Shown piece by piece: positions 46,564 through 56,343 of a stretch of 64,000 nt of DNA (position 1 is its first letter; every line of letters starts with the position of its first letter). The DNA lies in contig NZ_KB899544.1 in NCBI RefSeq assembly GCF_000378345.1, forward strand, positions 124,001 through 188,000, in the 5' to 3' direction. Position numbers and translations under genes: made by a program. This DNA is from Hirschia maritima DSM 19733. Its GTDB lineage: Bacteria; Pseudomonadota; Alphaproteobacteria; Caulobacterales; Hyphomonadaceae. The notes below the pieces were generated by a model. The model was not told where the DNA came from. It did not search any database and saw only the letters and a list, made by a program, of their open reading frames with translations.

Positions 46564-48144
46564 TTAGGACGAGGTAGCAAACCCTAATCCAATTAGTTGT
46601 TCTAATGCATTCTTAGTTTCAGAAGAGGCGGCTTCAACAGGCTGCCCTTTCAAGTGAAGAGAAAATGCTTCTTCTTGCGTTTTGTGATTTCGAGTGCACC
46701 TTTTGAAGAAGTCTTCGATGCTTGCGATAGGGACTTTAGCAAGTTCGTCTTGAGAAGGGGGAGACAGTTTGTCAGCCGGTGGGAAGATGCCCATTCCACT
46801 CAAAATATAGATCCAAGAATTAATCTTGTAGTGTTGATCTAATCCTGTTTTGTGAAGCACTTCTGCAAGATTGCCGTTTTGAAACCAAACTTGAATCACC
46901 TGTTTCAGACGGTCAGACATAGCTTGAGAGTTTTGACGACAGTCCTGCCAATATGGGGTGTCTATGCGATTTGAAGTTAGAAAATGAGTGTGAATATAGT
47001 CTTTTACACCATCAAAAGCGGAAGCAATATCGTGGTTTAATTGATCGGCGTATTGGTTCGTATAATTACCTGCAGTGTAGTATTTTACAAATCGAGTAAG
47101 CGTCATTTGCACAAGAGCCAGTGCTGTTGCTTCAAGAGGCTCGAGAAACCCCTGAGAAAGTCCAACTGCCAGACAGTTCTTATTCCACATTGTCTTGGAT
47201 CTGCCGACTTGCATTTTGAGATGTCGTGCTTCTTTTCCTTCAGATATTTTACCTAAATGAGTTCTGAGTTCTTTTTCGGCATTTTTAGCAGATGAGTATT
47301 TCGAACTATATACGTATCCGTTACCGACGCGGTTTTTTAGTGGTATTGTCCAAGCCCAACCATTTGGAAGTGCAGATGAAATTGTTTGCGTGGAGGCTTC
47401 TTCTTCCTGATCTGTGAGTATTGTAACGGCAGCGTCGTTAAAGAGGGCGTCTGCATATGAAACTGATGGGGTTTTCAATGCTTGTTTTGTGATTATTGAT
47501 GCAAAACCAGAGCAATCAATAAAAAAATCAGCTCTAAATTCTGCACCATCATCGCTTTTAAGGTGAGATACTTCTCCATTTTCATTCAGAACGACATCTT
47601 TGATGTGTGCGTTTTGCCATTCTACACCTCGAAAAATAGCTAGCTCTTTTAGATATTGTCCAAGTAATCCGGCATCAAAGTGATACCCATATTGAACTTC
47701 GAATGGGAATGAATAAGGAGGGATTGGGCAGAGTTTTTTATTAGCCAAATAGTGTGAGTAACAAAAAGCATTGGGGTGTGAGTGAACGTCTTTACCATTG
47801 CGTTTCAAAGCGGAATTGAACTCAAGAGCTTTTATATGGTCTCTATCGAAATGGCTGAAAAAAGGATGGAAATATTCTGTGTATCCAGGTGTTATGGACC
47901 AGTTCTGAAACGAAATACCCGATTTGTAAGTTGCTTGGCATCGCGGCATCCATTCATGTTCAGCCGCACCGATTGCATCCATAAATGATTTGAGGGAGGG
48001 GGTCGAACCTTCGCCTACACCAATCGTTGCTACTGTATCCGATTCAATAAGTGAAATAGACGCTGCTGGAAACGCACGCTGGAATAAAGTCGCGGTCATC
48101 CAACCTGCAGTTCCACCGCCTACAATTAGAAACTTATGCTTCAT
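46564..48144 (-). CDS. tryptophan halogenase-like flavoprotein (copy 2)
   Basis: A 526-residue paralogue: FAD motif LIVGGGTAGW, VGEGSTPS, Lys74 (ATYKSGISFQNW), an intact WAWTIP motif and GFLEPLEATALAL. All landmarks of a flavin-dependent halogenase are kept. It lies downstream of the large TonB receptor on the same strand, 143 bp away and past a terminator, and converges with copy 1 (stops 3 bp apart). The start is the ATG at 48144 behind GAGGT; the longer frame runs through the receptor's terminator. Substrate, and whether it halogenates at all, are unknown. Confidence 0.9.
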   Translation of the reverse strand: MKHKFLIVGGGTAGWMTATLFQRAFPAASISLIESDTVATIGVGEGSTPSLKSFMDAIGAAEHEWMPRCQATYKSGISFQNWSITPGYTEYFHPFFSHFDRDHIKALEFNSALKRNGKDVHSHPNAFCYSHYLANKKLCPIPPYSFPFEVQYGYHFDAGLLGQYLKELAIFRGVEWQNAHIKDVVLNENGEVSHLKSDDGAEFRADFFIDCSGFASIITKQALKTPSVSYADALFNDAAVTILTDQEEEASTQTISSALPNGWAWTIPLKNRVGNGYVYSSKYSSAKNAEKELRTHLGKISEGKEARHLKMQVGRSKTMWNKNCLAVGLSQGFLEPLEATALALVQMTLTRFVKYYTAGNYTNQYADQLNHDIASAFDGVKDYIHTHFLTSNRIDTPYWQDCRQNSQAMSDRLKQVIQVWFQNGNLAEVLHKTGLDQHYKINSWIYILSGMGIFPPADKLSPPSQDELAKVPIASIEDFFKRCTRNHKTQEEAFSLHLKGQPVEAASSETKNALEQLIGLGFATSS

Positions 48145-48210
48145 TATTCTACCTCGTTCGTAATCCAGCGGATTAAGTGAAATATAGCCGCACAATGTCA
48201 TGTCGGAAAC

Positions 48211-48246
48211 AAAAATGGCGCTACGACGAAAGAAGTCGTAGCGCCA
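48211..48246 (-). terminator. intrinsic terminator after TonB receptor
   Basis: TGGCGCTACGAC (48216-48227) and GTCGTAGCGCCA (48235-48246) form a perfect 12-bp stem with a 7-base loop. Five A on the left give a T run on the minus strand. It ends the receptor transcript and separates it from halogenase copy 2. Confidence 0.9.
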
Positions 48247-48287
48247 AGTCAAATTGGAAGTCTGGACCTTCCGGGAGACTTTAAAAA

Positions 48288-51200
48288 TTAGAACTCGGCA
48301 CGAAGACCCAGGCGGAAGATGCGGCCTGTATTGTATTCACGTAGAGTTCTTGATGTTGGCGCATTGTCAAATGCTGAACCTTCATCAAATGTAACCAGAT
48401 TACCATTTGCGTCAGGCAAGCGAACTAGGCGGCTTGTCCAATAAGTACGCACAGGCGCATCTGTCAGGTTTGACGCTTGGAATGACAGTGAAAGATTGTC
48501 ACTCAATTGATAAGCGGCTGAGAAGTCTAAAGTATCACGGCCTTCTCTCCATTCAGCACCACCTTCAAATGATGATGTAACCAGCTGGTCACTTGAACCG
48601 GCGTATGCCAATCTCAATTGGTGTCCACCTTCTTGCCAGTATAGTGTTGCGTTGTATGAATCTTTAGGTGTTCCTGGAACAGGAAGACCAGATTGCTCAA
48701 ACTTACCATCTTGGTAGGTGTAGTTTGCTGTTAGACCTAATCCTGAAAGTAATCCTGGTAAGAAAGTGTAGTTCTGTGTGTACTGGAACTCTACACCATC
48801 AACCGTTGCGTCATTTGCATTTTCACGAGTTCTAACATTGTACTCGTTACATAATGCGCGACCATCACCACTGTAGAGCCAGCTTTGAGCATCAGATAGT
48901 GTGCCTTCCCCTTGGAGGCGGCGAGGCATACAATTATTGATGTCTGGCTGTGCAGCTAAGTCAGCAGAATTTGTCAACAATAGATCAGTCGTAACTCCAT
49001 CCGAGTTAGTGAATGTTAGACCATCTACAGATGCATTGTCTGGATCAGCAGCTATACGACGGAGATCACCGATAAACCAGCGAGCATCTTGGGTTTCAAT
49101 AAGGTTGCTAATATCTTTTCTGAATAGGTTTACAGAAAGAAGTGCATCCTTATCGAAATACCATTCGACTGACAGGTCGAAGTTGTTAGCTTCGAGTGGA
49201 TCAATGCCAGCACCGAACAATTCAATGTTCGAGTCTGTACGGAAATTTGTTGTACCGTAGTTTGGATTGTTGACGCTCCCTTCAGTCATTGAGAAACCTG
49301 CGCGAAGGTCGTCAATTGGTGGACGCGACATTGTTTTATAAGCTGAGAAGCGGGCGATTAGGTTATCTGTCGCTGCAAAGCTAACGTTGAGATTTGGTAG
49401 GAATACCTCATATTCATGAGAGTCTGAAGCTGCTACTGAAGCAAGGTTTCTATCCAATATTCCTAGAGTTCCAACCGTGTCTCGTTGTTCTGTTGATAGA
49501 TCAGAATAGCGAACTAGATAGCGTTCCATCAAAGTTCCTGGAATTTGCCCAGCCTCTAGAAGAGGATCGTAGCAAAGGCCATCTACACGCGCCAAAGTAT
49601 TACGCTCTACGTATGAGCCTATGTCATAGTTACGTAAATTGGTTGTATCAGTTGGATCAACTCCATCAACGCCAGTTTGTGGAGCCCAGTACTGTGAGCC
49701 AGTTCCGAAGTCTCTTGGGTCCGGTGCCTCAGGTAGAGCAGCACATTGGTTTGCTTGATCTGAGTTCCTTAAATTGTGAAGGTAAATCGGGTCAATAATC
49801 CGGCGACGGCCTTCATTGTCGAATGCGAAACTTGCACCTGCAAATCCATTTGTCGAAACTTCGGATTTAACATAGCGAACACCAATATCACCACGGATGC
49901 GGTCGTCCATGTAGGAGAAATTGGTTTTCAAGTATGCCGCGAAATTTTCAAATTCTGCGCCACGTGTGCGAGTATTGTCCAAATTGAAATCGCGATCATC
50001 AGTCGTGATTGTGCTTAAAGCCAATGCTGGGTCAAAAGTAATCCAGCCGTCAGTTAGATTATCAGTGGCAACATCAAGACCTTCTAAGAAACCCGGAGCA
50101 TTCACCTGTCCGTCTGCAAAAATAGCCGCAGAAATCAAGTTAATGTTTGAAGGGTCAACAAAAATTGTTTCGCCAGTGAATGGACTGATAGATTGAACTA
50201 GATCAGCGCTGGCACGGGGTGTTCCTTGTTGGTCATCAACAAACTTTTCTTGTTTTGTATATTTACCACCAAATTCAAAGCTTGTGATTCCACCAAAATC
50301 GACATCCCAATCAAAGTCTGCAAATGCAACTGTTCTTTCATCAGAAACTTCAGTTACTGTTGATTGCAAGTAGCTGAGGGTGTGGGATGGAAGGTCATCC
50401 GGGTTGAAACCCGTTCTGCCTATGTTGTCCCACAAATCGTTTAGGCTTGCTTCGAACTCAACAACATTTCCAAGGAAAGGAGTTGCAGTACCACCCACTA
50501 GGTTACAGCTTCCACCAGAACAGTCATAACCAGATGGTTGAATTAAGTCTGCGGGAACGTGGTGCAAATTCCATAGACCAATAGTTCTGCTTCGGTTTGC
50601 AATAATGAATATGTTTTGATCAGGAGTTTGTTCTGATTTGGCTTGTGAAACACCGGCTTTCACGCGGAATGCGTCAGTGAATTCGTGGTTCAACTCAGCA
50701 CCAACGAGGTAGTTTTCTGTTTCATAGTTGTTTACAGATGCACGTGTGCTTCCTAGGGCGTGACGGCTCAGGTGAGTGTCCCAAGTGCGTGTGTCTGTGT
50801 TGTATACTCGCCAGTCTTGAACAGGGTCAGTCCAAAGCAAACCATCATTAGCTGTCGGATTTGTGACCGGGTCACCTGGGTTTGCAACCGTACCACCTAA
50901 ATCCGTAATATTTGAATCATATTGGGTCGTGCGATCTGTGAAGGAAGGAGGTAAGAACAGGTTCGGGTGAGCTACGCCATCTATGTGACCAGAAAGTGCA
51001 GAAGTTCCAACTGAAATACCGTCCATTTCGTTGTCGAACTTTTGCTTGTTGTAAGTCAAGTTGAACGTCAGGTCAGTTTTGTCTGTCATCTGCCATTGAG
51101 TGACCAAATCAATACCTGTCCGGCTACGTTCGTTCTTGTGCAGTTCATAGCCTGAGGTTGTTGGTGCAAGGCCGGTGATGATGTTGGAATATGCGCCTGC

Positions 51201-52058
51201 AGCATCAACACCTGTGGCACCGGCAAAAACGCTTTCACGTCCATTTTCAGCAGCCTGGGCAGCTTCTGCGTCAATTGCTGGCTGGGCTACAAATACATTA
51301 CCGTTTTGGTCAGTGTAGGCATTGGATCCGAAGGCGTTGTAGTCTTCAAAGAAAATTTCATCACGACGTACAGTGTTTGTCTCATCGTATATTGTTGCGA
51401 TTACACCTAGTTTGTCGTTGAAGAATTTATGAGATGCAGTTCCAGAAAACTTGTAGTTAGTGTCGTCAGATAGATCATTGTAACGACCCTGAACTGTAAC
51501 TGTGCGTACGTTTTCGTCTAGATCAAGTGGTTTGCGAGTTGAAAGGTTGACTAGACCGGCAAGGGAACCTTCTTCATCATCAGCAGAAGGCGTTTTGATG
51601 ACCTCTACTTTTGAAAGAATGTCAGCTGAATACGCAGATAGATCAACACCTTGAGAGAAATCAGTAGAACCTAATGTTGCACCATTCAACGTAACAACAG
51701 TTTGGTTCGCGTTGGCACCACGGATAGATATTGTAGAGCCTTCTCCATCTTCTGTGTTAATACTAACACCAGAGATGCGGTTCAAAGCTTCAGCAATGTT
51801 TTGGTCTGTGGATTTACCAATGTCTTCGGCATTGATTGTGTCGACGATTTGATCCGCATTTCGTTTATCTAAAACTGATTGCGCAAGACTGGCACGGATA
51901 CCTGTTACAACAATTGTATCAAGCGTTTTGGTTTCATCAGAGGTAGATTCTGTTTGTGTAGTTTCAGCATCTTGAGCGTGTGCAATCGGTGCTGAAAAAG
52001 CGGCAATTGTGAATGCAGAAGCAGCCGAAAGAAGGCTCTTCCTCGTAATCTTGGACAT
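48288..52058 (-). CDS. large TonB-dependent receptor, Xanthomonas/Caulobacter type (oligosaccharide uptake)
   Basis: A 1256-residue outer-membrane receptor. The signal peptide is cleaved near AHA. TLDTIVVTGIRASLAQS is the TonB-box region, and the plug has ALNRISGVSI, SIRGANANQTVVTLNGATLG and DEEGSLAGLVNLSTRKP. The long barrel ends in GLRAEF. This is the carbohydrate-type family (TIGR01782-like) that takes the place of SusC in alphaproteobacteria. It probably imports agar oligosaccharides made by the GH50 enzymes. A strong GGGAGGACA ribosome site and an exact regulon palindrome 131 bp upstream are present, and a terminator follows. Confidence 0.94.
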   Translation of the reverse strand: MSKITRKSLLSAASAFTIAAFSAPIAHAQDAETTQTESTSDETKTLDTIVVTGIRASLAQSVLDKRNADQIVDTINAEDIGKSTDQNIAEALNRISGVSINTEDGEGSTISIRGANANQTVVTLNGATLGSTDFSQGVDLSAYSADILSKVEVIKTPSADDEEGSLAGLVNLSTRKPLDLDENVRTVTVQGRYNDLSDDTNYKFSGTASHKFFNDKLGVIATIYDETNTVRRDEIFFEDYNAFGSNAYTDQNGNVFVAQPAIDAEAAQAAENGRESVFAGATGVDAAGAYSNIITGLAPTTSGYELHKNERSRTGIDLVTQWQMTDKTDLTFNLTYNKQKFDNEMDGISVGTSALSGHIDGVAHPNLFLPPSFTDRTTQYDSNITDLGGTVANPGDPVTNPTANDGLLWTDPVQDWRVYNTDTRTWDTHLSRHALGSTRASVNNYETENYLVGAELNHEFTDAFRVKAGVSQAKSEQTPDQNIFIIANRSRTIGLWNLHHVPADLIQPSGYDCSGGSCNLVGGTATPFLGNVVEFEASLNDLWDNIGRTGFNPDDLPSHTLSYLQSTVTEVSDERTVAFADFDWDVDFGGITSFEFGGKYTKQEKFVDDQQGTPRASADLVQSISPFTGETIFVDPSNINLISAAIFADGQVNAPGFLEGLDVATDNLTDGWITFDPALALSTITTDDRDFNLDNTRTRGAEFENFAAYLKTNFSYMDDRIRGDIGVRYVKSEVSTNGFAGASFAFDNEGRRRIIDPIYLHNLRNSDQANQCAALPEAPDPRDFGTGSQYWAPQTGVDGVDPTDTTNLRNYDIGSYVERNTLARVDGLCYDPLLEAGQIPGTLMERYLVRYSDLSTEQRDTVGTLGILDRNLASVAASDSHEYEVFLPNLNVSFAATDNLIARFSAYKTMSRPPIDDLRAGFSMTEGSVNNPNYGTTNFRTDSNIELFGAGIDPLEANNFDLSVEWYFDKDALLSVNLFRKDISNLIETQDARWFIGDLRRIAADPDNASVDGLTFTNSDGVTTDLLLTNSADLAAQPDINNCMPRRLQGEGTLSDAQSWLYSGDGRALCNEYNVRTRENANDATVDGVEFQYTQNYTFLPGLLSGLGLTANYTYQDGKFEQSGLPVPGTPKDSYNATLYWQEGGHQLRLAYAGSSDQLVTSSFEGGAEWREGRDTLDFSAAYQLSDNLSLSFQASNLTDAPVRTYWTSRLVRLPDANGNLVTFDEGSAFDNAPTSRTLREYNTGRIFRLGLRAEF

Positions 52059-52188
52059 TATAATTTGTCCTCCCTTTAAAGACTCGTCTGCTCGATTCTT
52101 ATCGTTTTCAGTCGAATTTTTGATTTATCCCATAACCAAGAAACGGCTTCCCGTAACTTACTGTCTAATTTCCGCCATAAAAATGCAG

Positions 52189-52200
52189 ATTGTCAACAAT
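52189..52200. promoter_or_regulatory. regulon palindrome (site 6, exact)
   Basis: ATTGTCAACAAT, identical to site 4, located 131 bp upstream of the TonB receptor start codon. Confidence 0.7.
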
Positions 52201-52531
52201 ATTCTATCGACAAAAGTGAAAACGAAGTGAAAAGATGCATTTTTGCAATGGTTTTTGCGTATAAATGCATACCTTATTGTGTTGGGTATGCTTTTTCGTG
52301 ATGAGGGAGGCAATTGAGTAAAACTCTTTGACTCATATCTAAAAAGAATTCTTATCAAGAAAAGCAAATGAATCTTGTAGATAGCCAAAAGACAAATGAC
52401 ACTTTGTCGGTATTTATGTCTGCTGGGAGGGGGAGTGTATCTCCTCAATGATCAACCTCACTTGTGCTTACATCGGGATAAAAATCGTCGTCGTTATTTC
52501 AATTTCATTAAAATTATGTAATATATTGTTG

Positions 52532-52543
52532 ATTGTTTACAAT
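52532..52543. promoter_or_regulatory. regulon palindrome (site 7, exact)
   Basis: ATTGTTTACAAT with both half-sites exact, 42 bp before the sulfatase start codon. An extra ATTGTTGATTGT run lies just upstream. Confidence 0.7.
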
Positions 52544-52585
52544 TGGGCTCTATTAAAGACTTTGCTTAGCTTTGAAAGGTTGGAC

Positions 52586-54001
52586 ATGGCAGTTAAATTA
52601 TTTAGGTCGGTTCTGTGCCTATGCATGATAATGGTTGGAAGTTGTATTTCCGTTAGTGGATCTGAAGCAGAAAACGAGCAACCAAACATCATTTTCATTT
52701 TTGCTGATGATGCTGGGTATGCCGATTTTGGGTTTCACGGCAGCACAGTTATGAAAACCCCCAATCTTGATGCATTCGCAAAGCAATCCATGCTTTTTGA
52801 ACAAGCTTATGTGAGTGCAGCAGTCTGTGGTCCGTCACGGGCTGGTTTGTTGACGGGGAGGTATCAGCAGCGATTTGGATACGAAGAGAATAATGTCCCT
52901 GGATATATGAGTGCATCTTCACGTTTAGTGAGCCACGATATGGGACTGCCACATGATCAGGTGACAATGGGAGATTACCTGAAAAAGCTTGGGTATACGA
53001 CGGCTCTTGTCGGTAAATGGCATCAAGGAAATGCTGATGAATATCACCCTCTAAAACGCGGATTTGATATCTTTGCCGGATTTAGAGGTGGAGCTCGTAG
53101 TTATTATGCCTACGATGAGGCTCATTTTAATGCGCGTCCAGAGGATCGTTGGGAATATGGTTTTGGTAATTTTAAAGAACCAGAAAAATACCTCACGGAT
53201 GTGATGGCGGATGATGCGATTAAAATCATTGAAGAGAATAAAGATAAGCCTTTATTCTTGATGCTTTCGTTCACAGCGGTTCACACGCCAATGGAAGCTG
53301 AACCAGAAGATCTGGCCCAATTTCCTGATCTAGAGGGAAAACGTCAGACATATGCTGCGATGAATTTGTCGATGGATCGCGCGATTGGGCGAGTCTTAAA
53401 ATCATTGGAAGATCAAGGCATAGCTGACAATACTATTGTGGTTTTTAGCAATGATAATGGCGGCCCATCTGACACAAATGTATCTTCCAATAAGCCTTTG
53501 AGCGGCACAAAAGCAAATCATCTAGAAGGCGGTATTCGGGTGCCATTCTTGGTACGTTGGCCGGGCTTTGTCGCTCAGAATTCAAAATTTTCTGAACCCA
53601 TTAGTTTGCTGGATTTATTGCCAACCTTCTACCATGCGGGTGGAGGAAGTGTTGCTAATCTTGATGGGGTGGATGGCAAAAGCCTCTTGCCAATCCTGGA
53701 AGGTAAAGCGAAGCAATCGCTGCATGACGCATTGTACTGGAAGAAGGAAAACCGCGCAGCCATTCGGGAAGGTGATTGGAAATTGATCCGTTTCCCAGAC
53801 CGTCCAGCGCAATTGTTCAATATTGCGGAAGATGAAACTGAAATGAATGATCTTGCGTCTAAAAACCCAGAATTGGTTAAGCGTCTTTATAAGAAATTAT
53901 TTGAGTGGGAGCTTACATTGGAGCGTCCAACTTGGATGTTGAAACGCGAATATGAAGGTATGGCTATGGAGCGAATGGATAGATATTGGGATGAAGAATA
54001 G
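52586..54001 (+). CDS. S1 family sulfatase, exported
   Basis: A 471-residue type I sulfatase. A signal peptide ([12 protein letters not shown], possibly lipidated) is followed by [16 protein letters not shown] (metal ligands Asp41, Asp42) and [12 protein letters not shown], where Cys81 becomes formylglycine. LVGKWHQG and the NDNGGPS block complete the active site. It would remove sulfate esters from agar or porphyran oligosaccharides. Start at the ATG at 52586 with GAAAGG upstream. The maturase needed for formylglycine is not in the window. A bidirectional terminator follows. Confidence 0.94.
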   Translation: MAVKLFRSVLCLCMIMVGSCISVSGSEAENEQPNIIFIFADDAGYADFGFHGSTVMKTPNLDAFAKQSMLFEQAYVSAAVCGPSRAGLLTGRYQQRFGYEENNVPGYMSASSRLVSHDMGLPHDQVTMGDYLKKLGYTTALVGKWHQGNADEYHPLKRGFDIFAGFRGGARSYYAYDEAHFNARPEDRWEYGFGNFKEPEKYLTDVMADDAIKIIEENKDKPLFLMLSFTAVHTPMEAEPEDLAQFPDLEGKRQTYAAMNLSMDRAIGRVLKSLEDQGIADNTIVVFSNDNGGPSDTNVSSNKPLSGTKANHLEGGIRVPFLVRWPGFVAQNSKFSEPISLLDLLPTFYHAGGGSVANLDGVDGKSLLPILEGKAKQSLHDALYWKKENRAAIREGDWKLIRFPDRPAQLFNIAEDETEMNDLASKNPELVKRLYKKLFEWELTLERPTWMLKREYEGMAMERMDRYWDEE

Positions 54002-54029
54002 ATAGTTTTGATTATTGTTAGTTCAACGA

Positions 54030-54064
54030 AAAAAGGCTGATCATTTTTCATGGTCAGCCTTTTT
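54030..54064. terminator. bidirectional intrinsic terminator
   Basis: GGCTGATCAT (54035-54044) and ATGGTCAGCC (54050-54059) form a 10-bp stem with one G-T pair and a 5-base loop, flanked by A on the left and T on the right. It serves both the sulfatase and the convergent aldehyde dehydrogenase. Confidence 0.9.
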
Positions 54065-54073
54065 GTTGGGTTA

Positions 54074-55528
54074 TTAGTTATAGTTGAAATAGACAACTTT
54101 CTTTTGAAGATAGTTTTCTATTCCATAGACTCCATCTTCACCACCAATCCCACTGTGTTTGTGACCAGAGTGATAGCCCTGGATGTAACCTGTAATCATC
54201 TTGTTGACGAAGACAGTTCCAACCTCCAGGTCATTGATGGCATGCATGATCTTCTTGATGTCTTGAGTGAAGATATAGCAGGAGAGGGCTTCATCACGGT
54301 CATTTGCGATTGAAACAGCTTCTTCGTAATTTTTAACTCGGATGATTGGTAGAACTGGACCGAAGATTTCTTCTTTTGCAACAGGCATGTCGCGGGTTAC
54401 ATTCGTTAGAACTGTTGGTGAATACCAGTGACCTCTTTCAAATTCAGCACCTTTGGGACGGTCACCGCCAATTTCAAGTTTGGCACCCATTCCAATACTT
54501 TGCTGAACAAGTTGGTCGACTCGTGTAATACCGACACCCGTTACGCTTGGCCCCATGTTGAAGTCACCCATTGGGTCACCCACAGTGAGTTTCTTCACGC
54601 GTTCAAGTACCATTTCAGTGAATTTGTCTGCCACTTCTTCTTCGACGAGGATCATTTCATTGCAGATACAAACCTGACCGCAGTTCGCATAGCGGGAGAT
54701 GACCGCTGCGTCAGCTGCTTGTTCTAGGTCCGCATCTTTCAGGACTGTGAAAGATGCTTTTCCTCCTAGCTCCAGGACCAATCCAGCCACATTATCAGCG
54801 GCCGATTTGTAGATAGCCTGACCCGCGCGCGTTGAGCCAGTTAAAGAAATCAAACGTGTGATCGGGCTGGTCACAAGGTGAGAGCTGACATCAATGCCTT
54901 TTCCGCTCACCATGTTGATGACACCTTTGGGTAAGCCAACTTCTTCTACTACTTTACAGAATTCTGAAGCCGTTACCGGTGTTGCCTCATGTGCTTTAAG
55001 GATGATCGTGTTTCCAGTTACGAGCGCTGGGCCAACTTTGCGCCCAATAAGGGCAAGCGGATAATTGTAGGCACACATGCCTATAGTCACACCGAATGGA
55101 ACTTTGTTGATCCACAATTGTTCATTTGGGTTTTCGGAAGGAAAAATTTTGCCTTCAATACGGCGTGCAGCTTCGGCTGAATAGGTTAAATAGTTAAGTG
55201 TGTCGTCAAACTCCCCATAAGCTTCTGGGAGTGTTTTACCTTGTTCCATGACAAGCAATTTTGCGAAATGGTCGCGTTTGGGTTTCAGCGCTTCAACGAT
55301 TTCCATGATGTAACGGGCACGTTGGATAGCAGGAAGATCTTGCCAGGTTTTTTGGGCGGCTAGTGAAGATTGAAGTGCAGCTTCTGCGTCCTCGGTTGTG
55401 CAATCAGGAACTGTTGCCCAAACTTCTTCATCGGCAGGGTTTTCAACATTGAAACTTGCTCCATCGGAGGCGTTTACCCATTCCCCATCTATAAAGCAGG
55501 GATAGTGTTGTACCGTCGTATTGCTCAT
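54074..55528 (-). CDS. aldehyde dehydrogenase (AldA-like)
   Basis: A 484-residue NAD(P)-dependent aldehyde dehydrogenase. AYNYPLAL, Glu253 (VLELGGKAS) and Cys287 (NCGQVCIC) are intact. It is paralogous to 35651-37096. Start is the ATG at 55528: GGAGGA lies inside the four extra codons of the longer frame, so that frame's TTG is not used. It is the last gene of the operon with two CoA-transferases and an enoyl-CoA hydratase, so it probably oxidises a semialdehyde or aldehyde made by that pathway. It could also serve anhydrogalactose. Confidence 0.93.
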   Translation of the reverse strand: MSNTTVQHYPCFIDGEWVNASDGASFNVENPADEEVWATVPDCTTEDAEAALQSSLAAQKTWQDLPAIQRARYIMEIVEALKPKRDHFAKLLVMEQGKTLPEAYGEFDDTLNYLTYSAEAARRIEGKIFPSENPNEQLWINKVPFGVTIGMCAYNYPLALIGRKVGPALVTGNTIILKAHEATPVTASEFCKVVEEVGLPKGVINMVSGKGIDVSSHLVTSPITRLISLTGSTRAGQAIYKSAADNVAGLVLELGGKASFTVLKDADLEQAADAAVISRYANCGQVCICNEMILVEEEVADKFTEMVLERVKKLTVGDPMGDFNMGPSVTGVGITRVDQLVQQSIGMGAKLEIGGDRPKGAEFERGHWYSPTVLTNVTRDMPVAKEEIFGPVLPIIRVKNYEEAVSIANDRDEALSCYIFTQDIKKIMHAINDLEVGTVFVNKMITGYIQGYHSGHKHSGIGGEDGVYGIENYLQKKVVYFNYN

Positions 55529-55550
55529 CTCTTCCTCCAATTCATCAGTA

Positions 55551-56333
55551 TTATTCGCCCTTAAAATTTGGCGATCTTTTTTCTAGAAATGCTTGAAAGC
55601 CTTCATTAGCGTCATGCGTATCGTAAAGCGGATCACAAAGGTCTTGCTCTAATTGTAGGCCATCGGACAGGGAGAGTTCGATGCCTTGTCTGACAGCTTC
55701 TTTTGTTGCGGCAACCGCAAGAGCAGGGCCATTTGCTACAGATTGAGCATATTTGAAACAGTGCTCGGATAGCTCTTCCTTAGGTAAGAGCGCATTGACC
55801 AATCCCCATTCGCACGCTTGTCCAGCAGTGAATGCATCACCTGTTGCGAGAAGTTCCAAGGCTCGGCTTACGCCAAGTAGGCGTACAAGGCGTTGAGAAC
55901 CACCATTACCAGGTATAAGGCCCAGTTTGATTTCAGGTAGACCAAGCTTGTAATTGCCTTCACTTGCGTAACGTACATCACACGCCATGACGATTTCTAA
56001 GCCGCCACCAAGTGTGTGACCTGAAATTTCAGCGATGAATATTTTGCCGCTGGCTTCAATTGCTGCCAGATTAGCGCGGGCTTGCTTGACCAACACCTGA
56101 TTGGCAGCGGTGTCGTTTTCCTGAAATTCCTTAATGTCAGCACCGGCGCAGAAAAACTTTTCCGAAGACGAGTTAATAATAACCGCGCCAACATTTTTAT
56201 CAGAGTTTGCTTTTTCAATTGCAGCGCAAAATGCTTGCATGAAATCTAGATTATATGCATTCGCTGGCGGGCGATTGAACGTAATGTAGGCAACGCGATC
56301 TTTCGTCGAATATAAAATAATCTCTTCGCTCAT
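55551..56333 (-). CDS. enoyl-CoA hydratase
   Basis: A 260-residue crotonase-family hydratase of normal length. FFCAGADIKEF and GHTLGGGLEIVMACD form the oxyanion hole. LPEIKLGLIPGNGGSQRL includes Glu and a Gly where a second catalytic Glu or Asp often stands, which leaves the exact reaction open. It is 10 bp behind a CoA-transferase gene and 22 bp before the aldehyde dehydrogenase. Start at the ATG at 56333 with AAAGG upstream; the longer frame overlaps the CoA-transferase end. It probably hydrates an unsaturated CoA ester formed after CoA transfer. Confidence 0.93.
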   Translation of the reverse strand: MSEEIILYSTKDRVAYITFNRPPANAYNLDFMQAFCAAIEKANSDKNVGAVIINSSSEKFFCAGADIKEFQENDTAANQVLVKQARANLAAIEASGKIFIAEISGHTLGGGLEIVMACDVRYASEGNYKLGLPEIKLGLIPGNGGSQRLVRLLGVSRALELLATGDAFTAGQACEWGLVNALLPKEELSEHCFKYAQSVANGPALAVAATKEAVRQGIELSLSDGLQLEQDLCDPLYDTHDANEGFQAFLEKRSPNFKGE

Positions 56334-56343
56334 CTTGTTGCCT

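Larger units (their letters stand above)
52059..52585. other. long divergent intergenic region
   Basis: This 527-bp gap between the TonB receptor and sulfatase start codons contains two exact ATTGT-NN-ACAAT sites (52189 and 52532), one for each gene. An open frame from 52448 runs into the sulfatase but crosses the second palindrome and lacks a ribosome site, so it is not counted as coding. The AT-rich middle (about 52205-52450) shows nothing recognisable. Confidence 0.6.

Noticed and set aside
45046-48144. Halogenated natural-product cluster
   Set aside because: Two halogenase-like genes are present but no NRPS, PKS or other biosynthetic genes; the setting is polysaccharide use.
48145-48252. 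36-residue N-terminal extension of halogenase copy 2
   Set aside because: It crosses the terminator of the TonB receptor; the FAD motif and a GAGGT ribosome site support the start at 48144.
52448-52585. 46-residue extension of the sulfatase frame
   Set aside because: It contains the exact regulon palindrome and no ribosome site; the signal peptide starts at the ATG at 52586.
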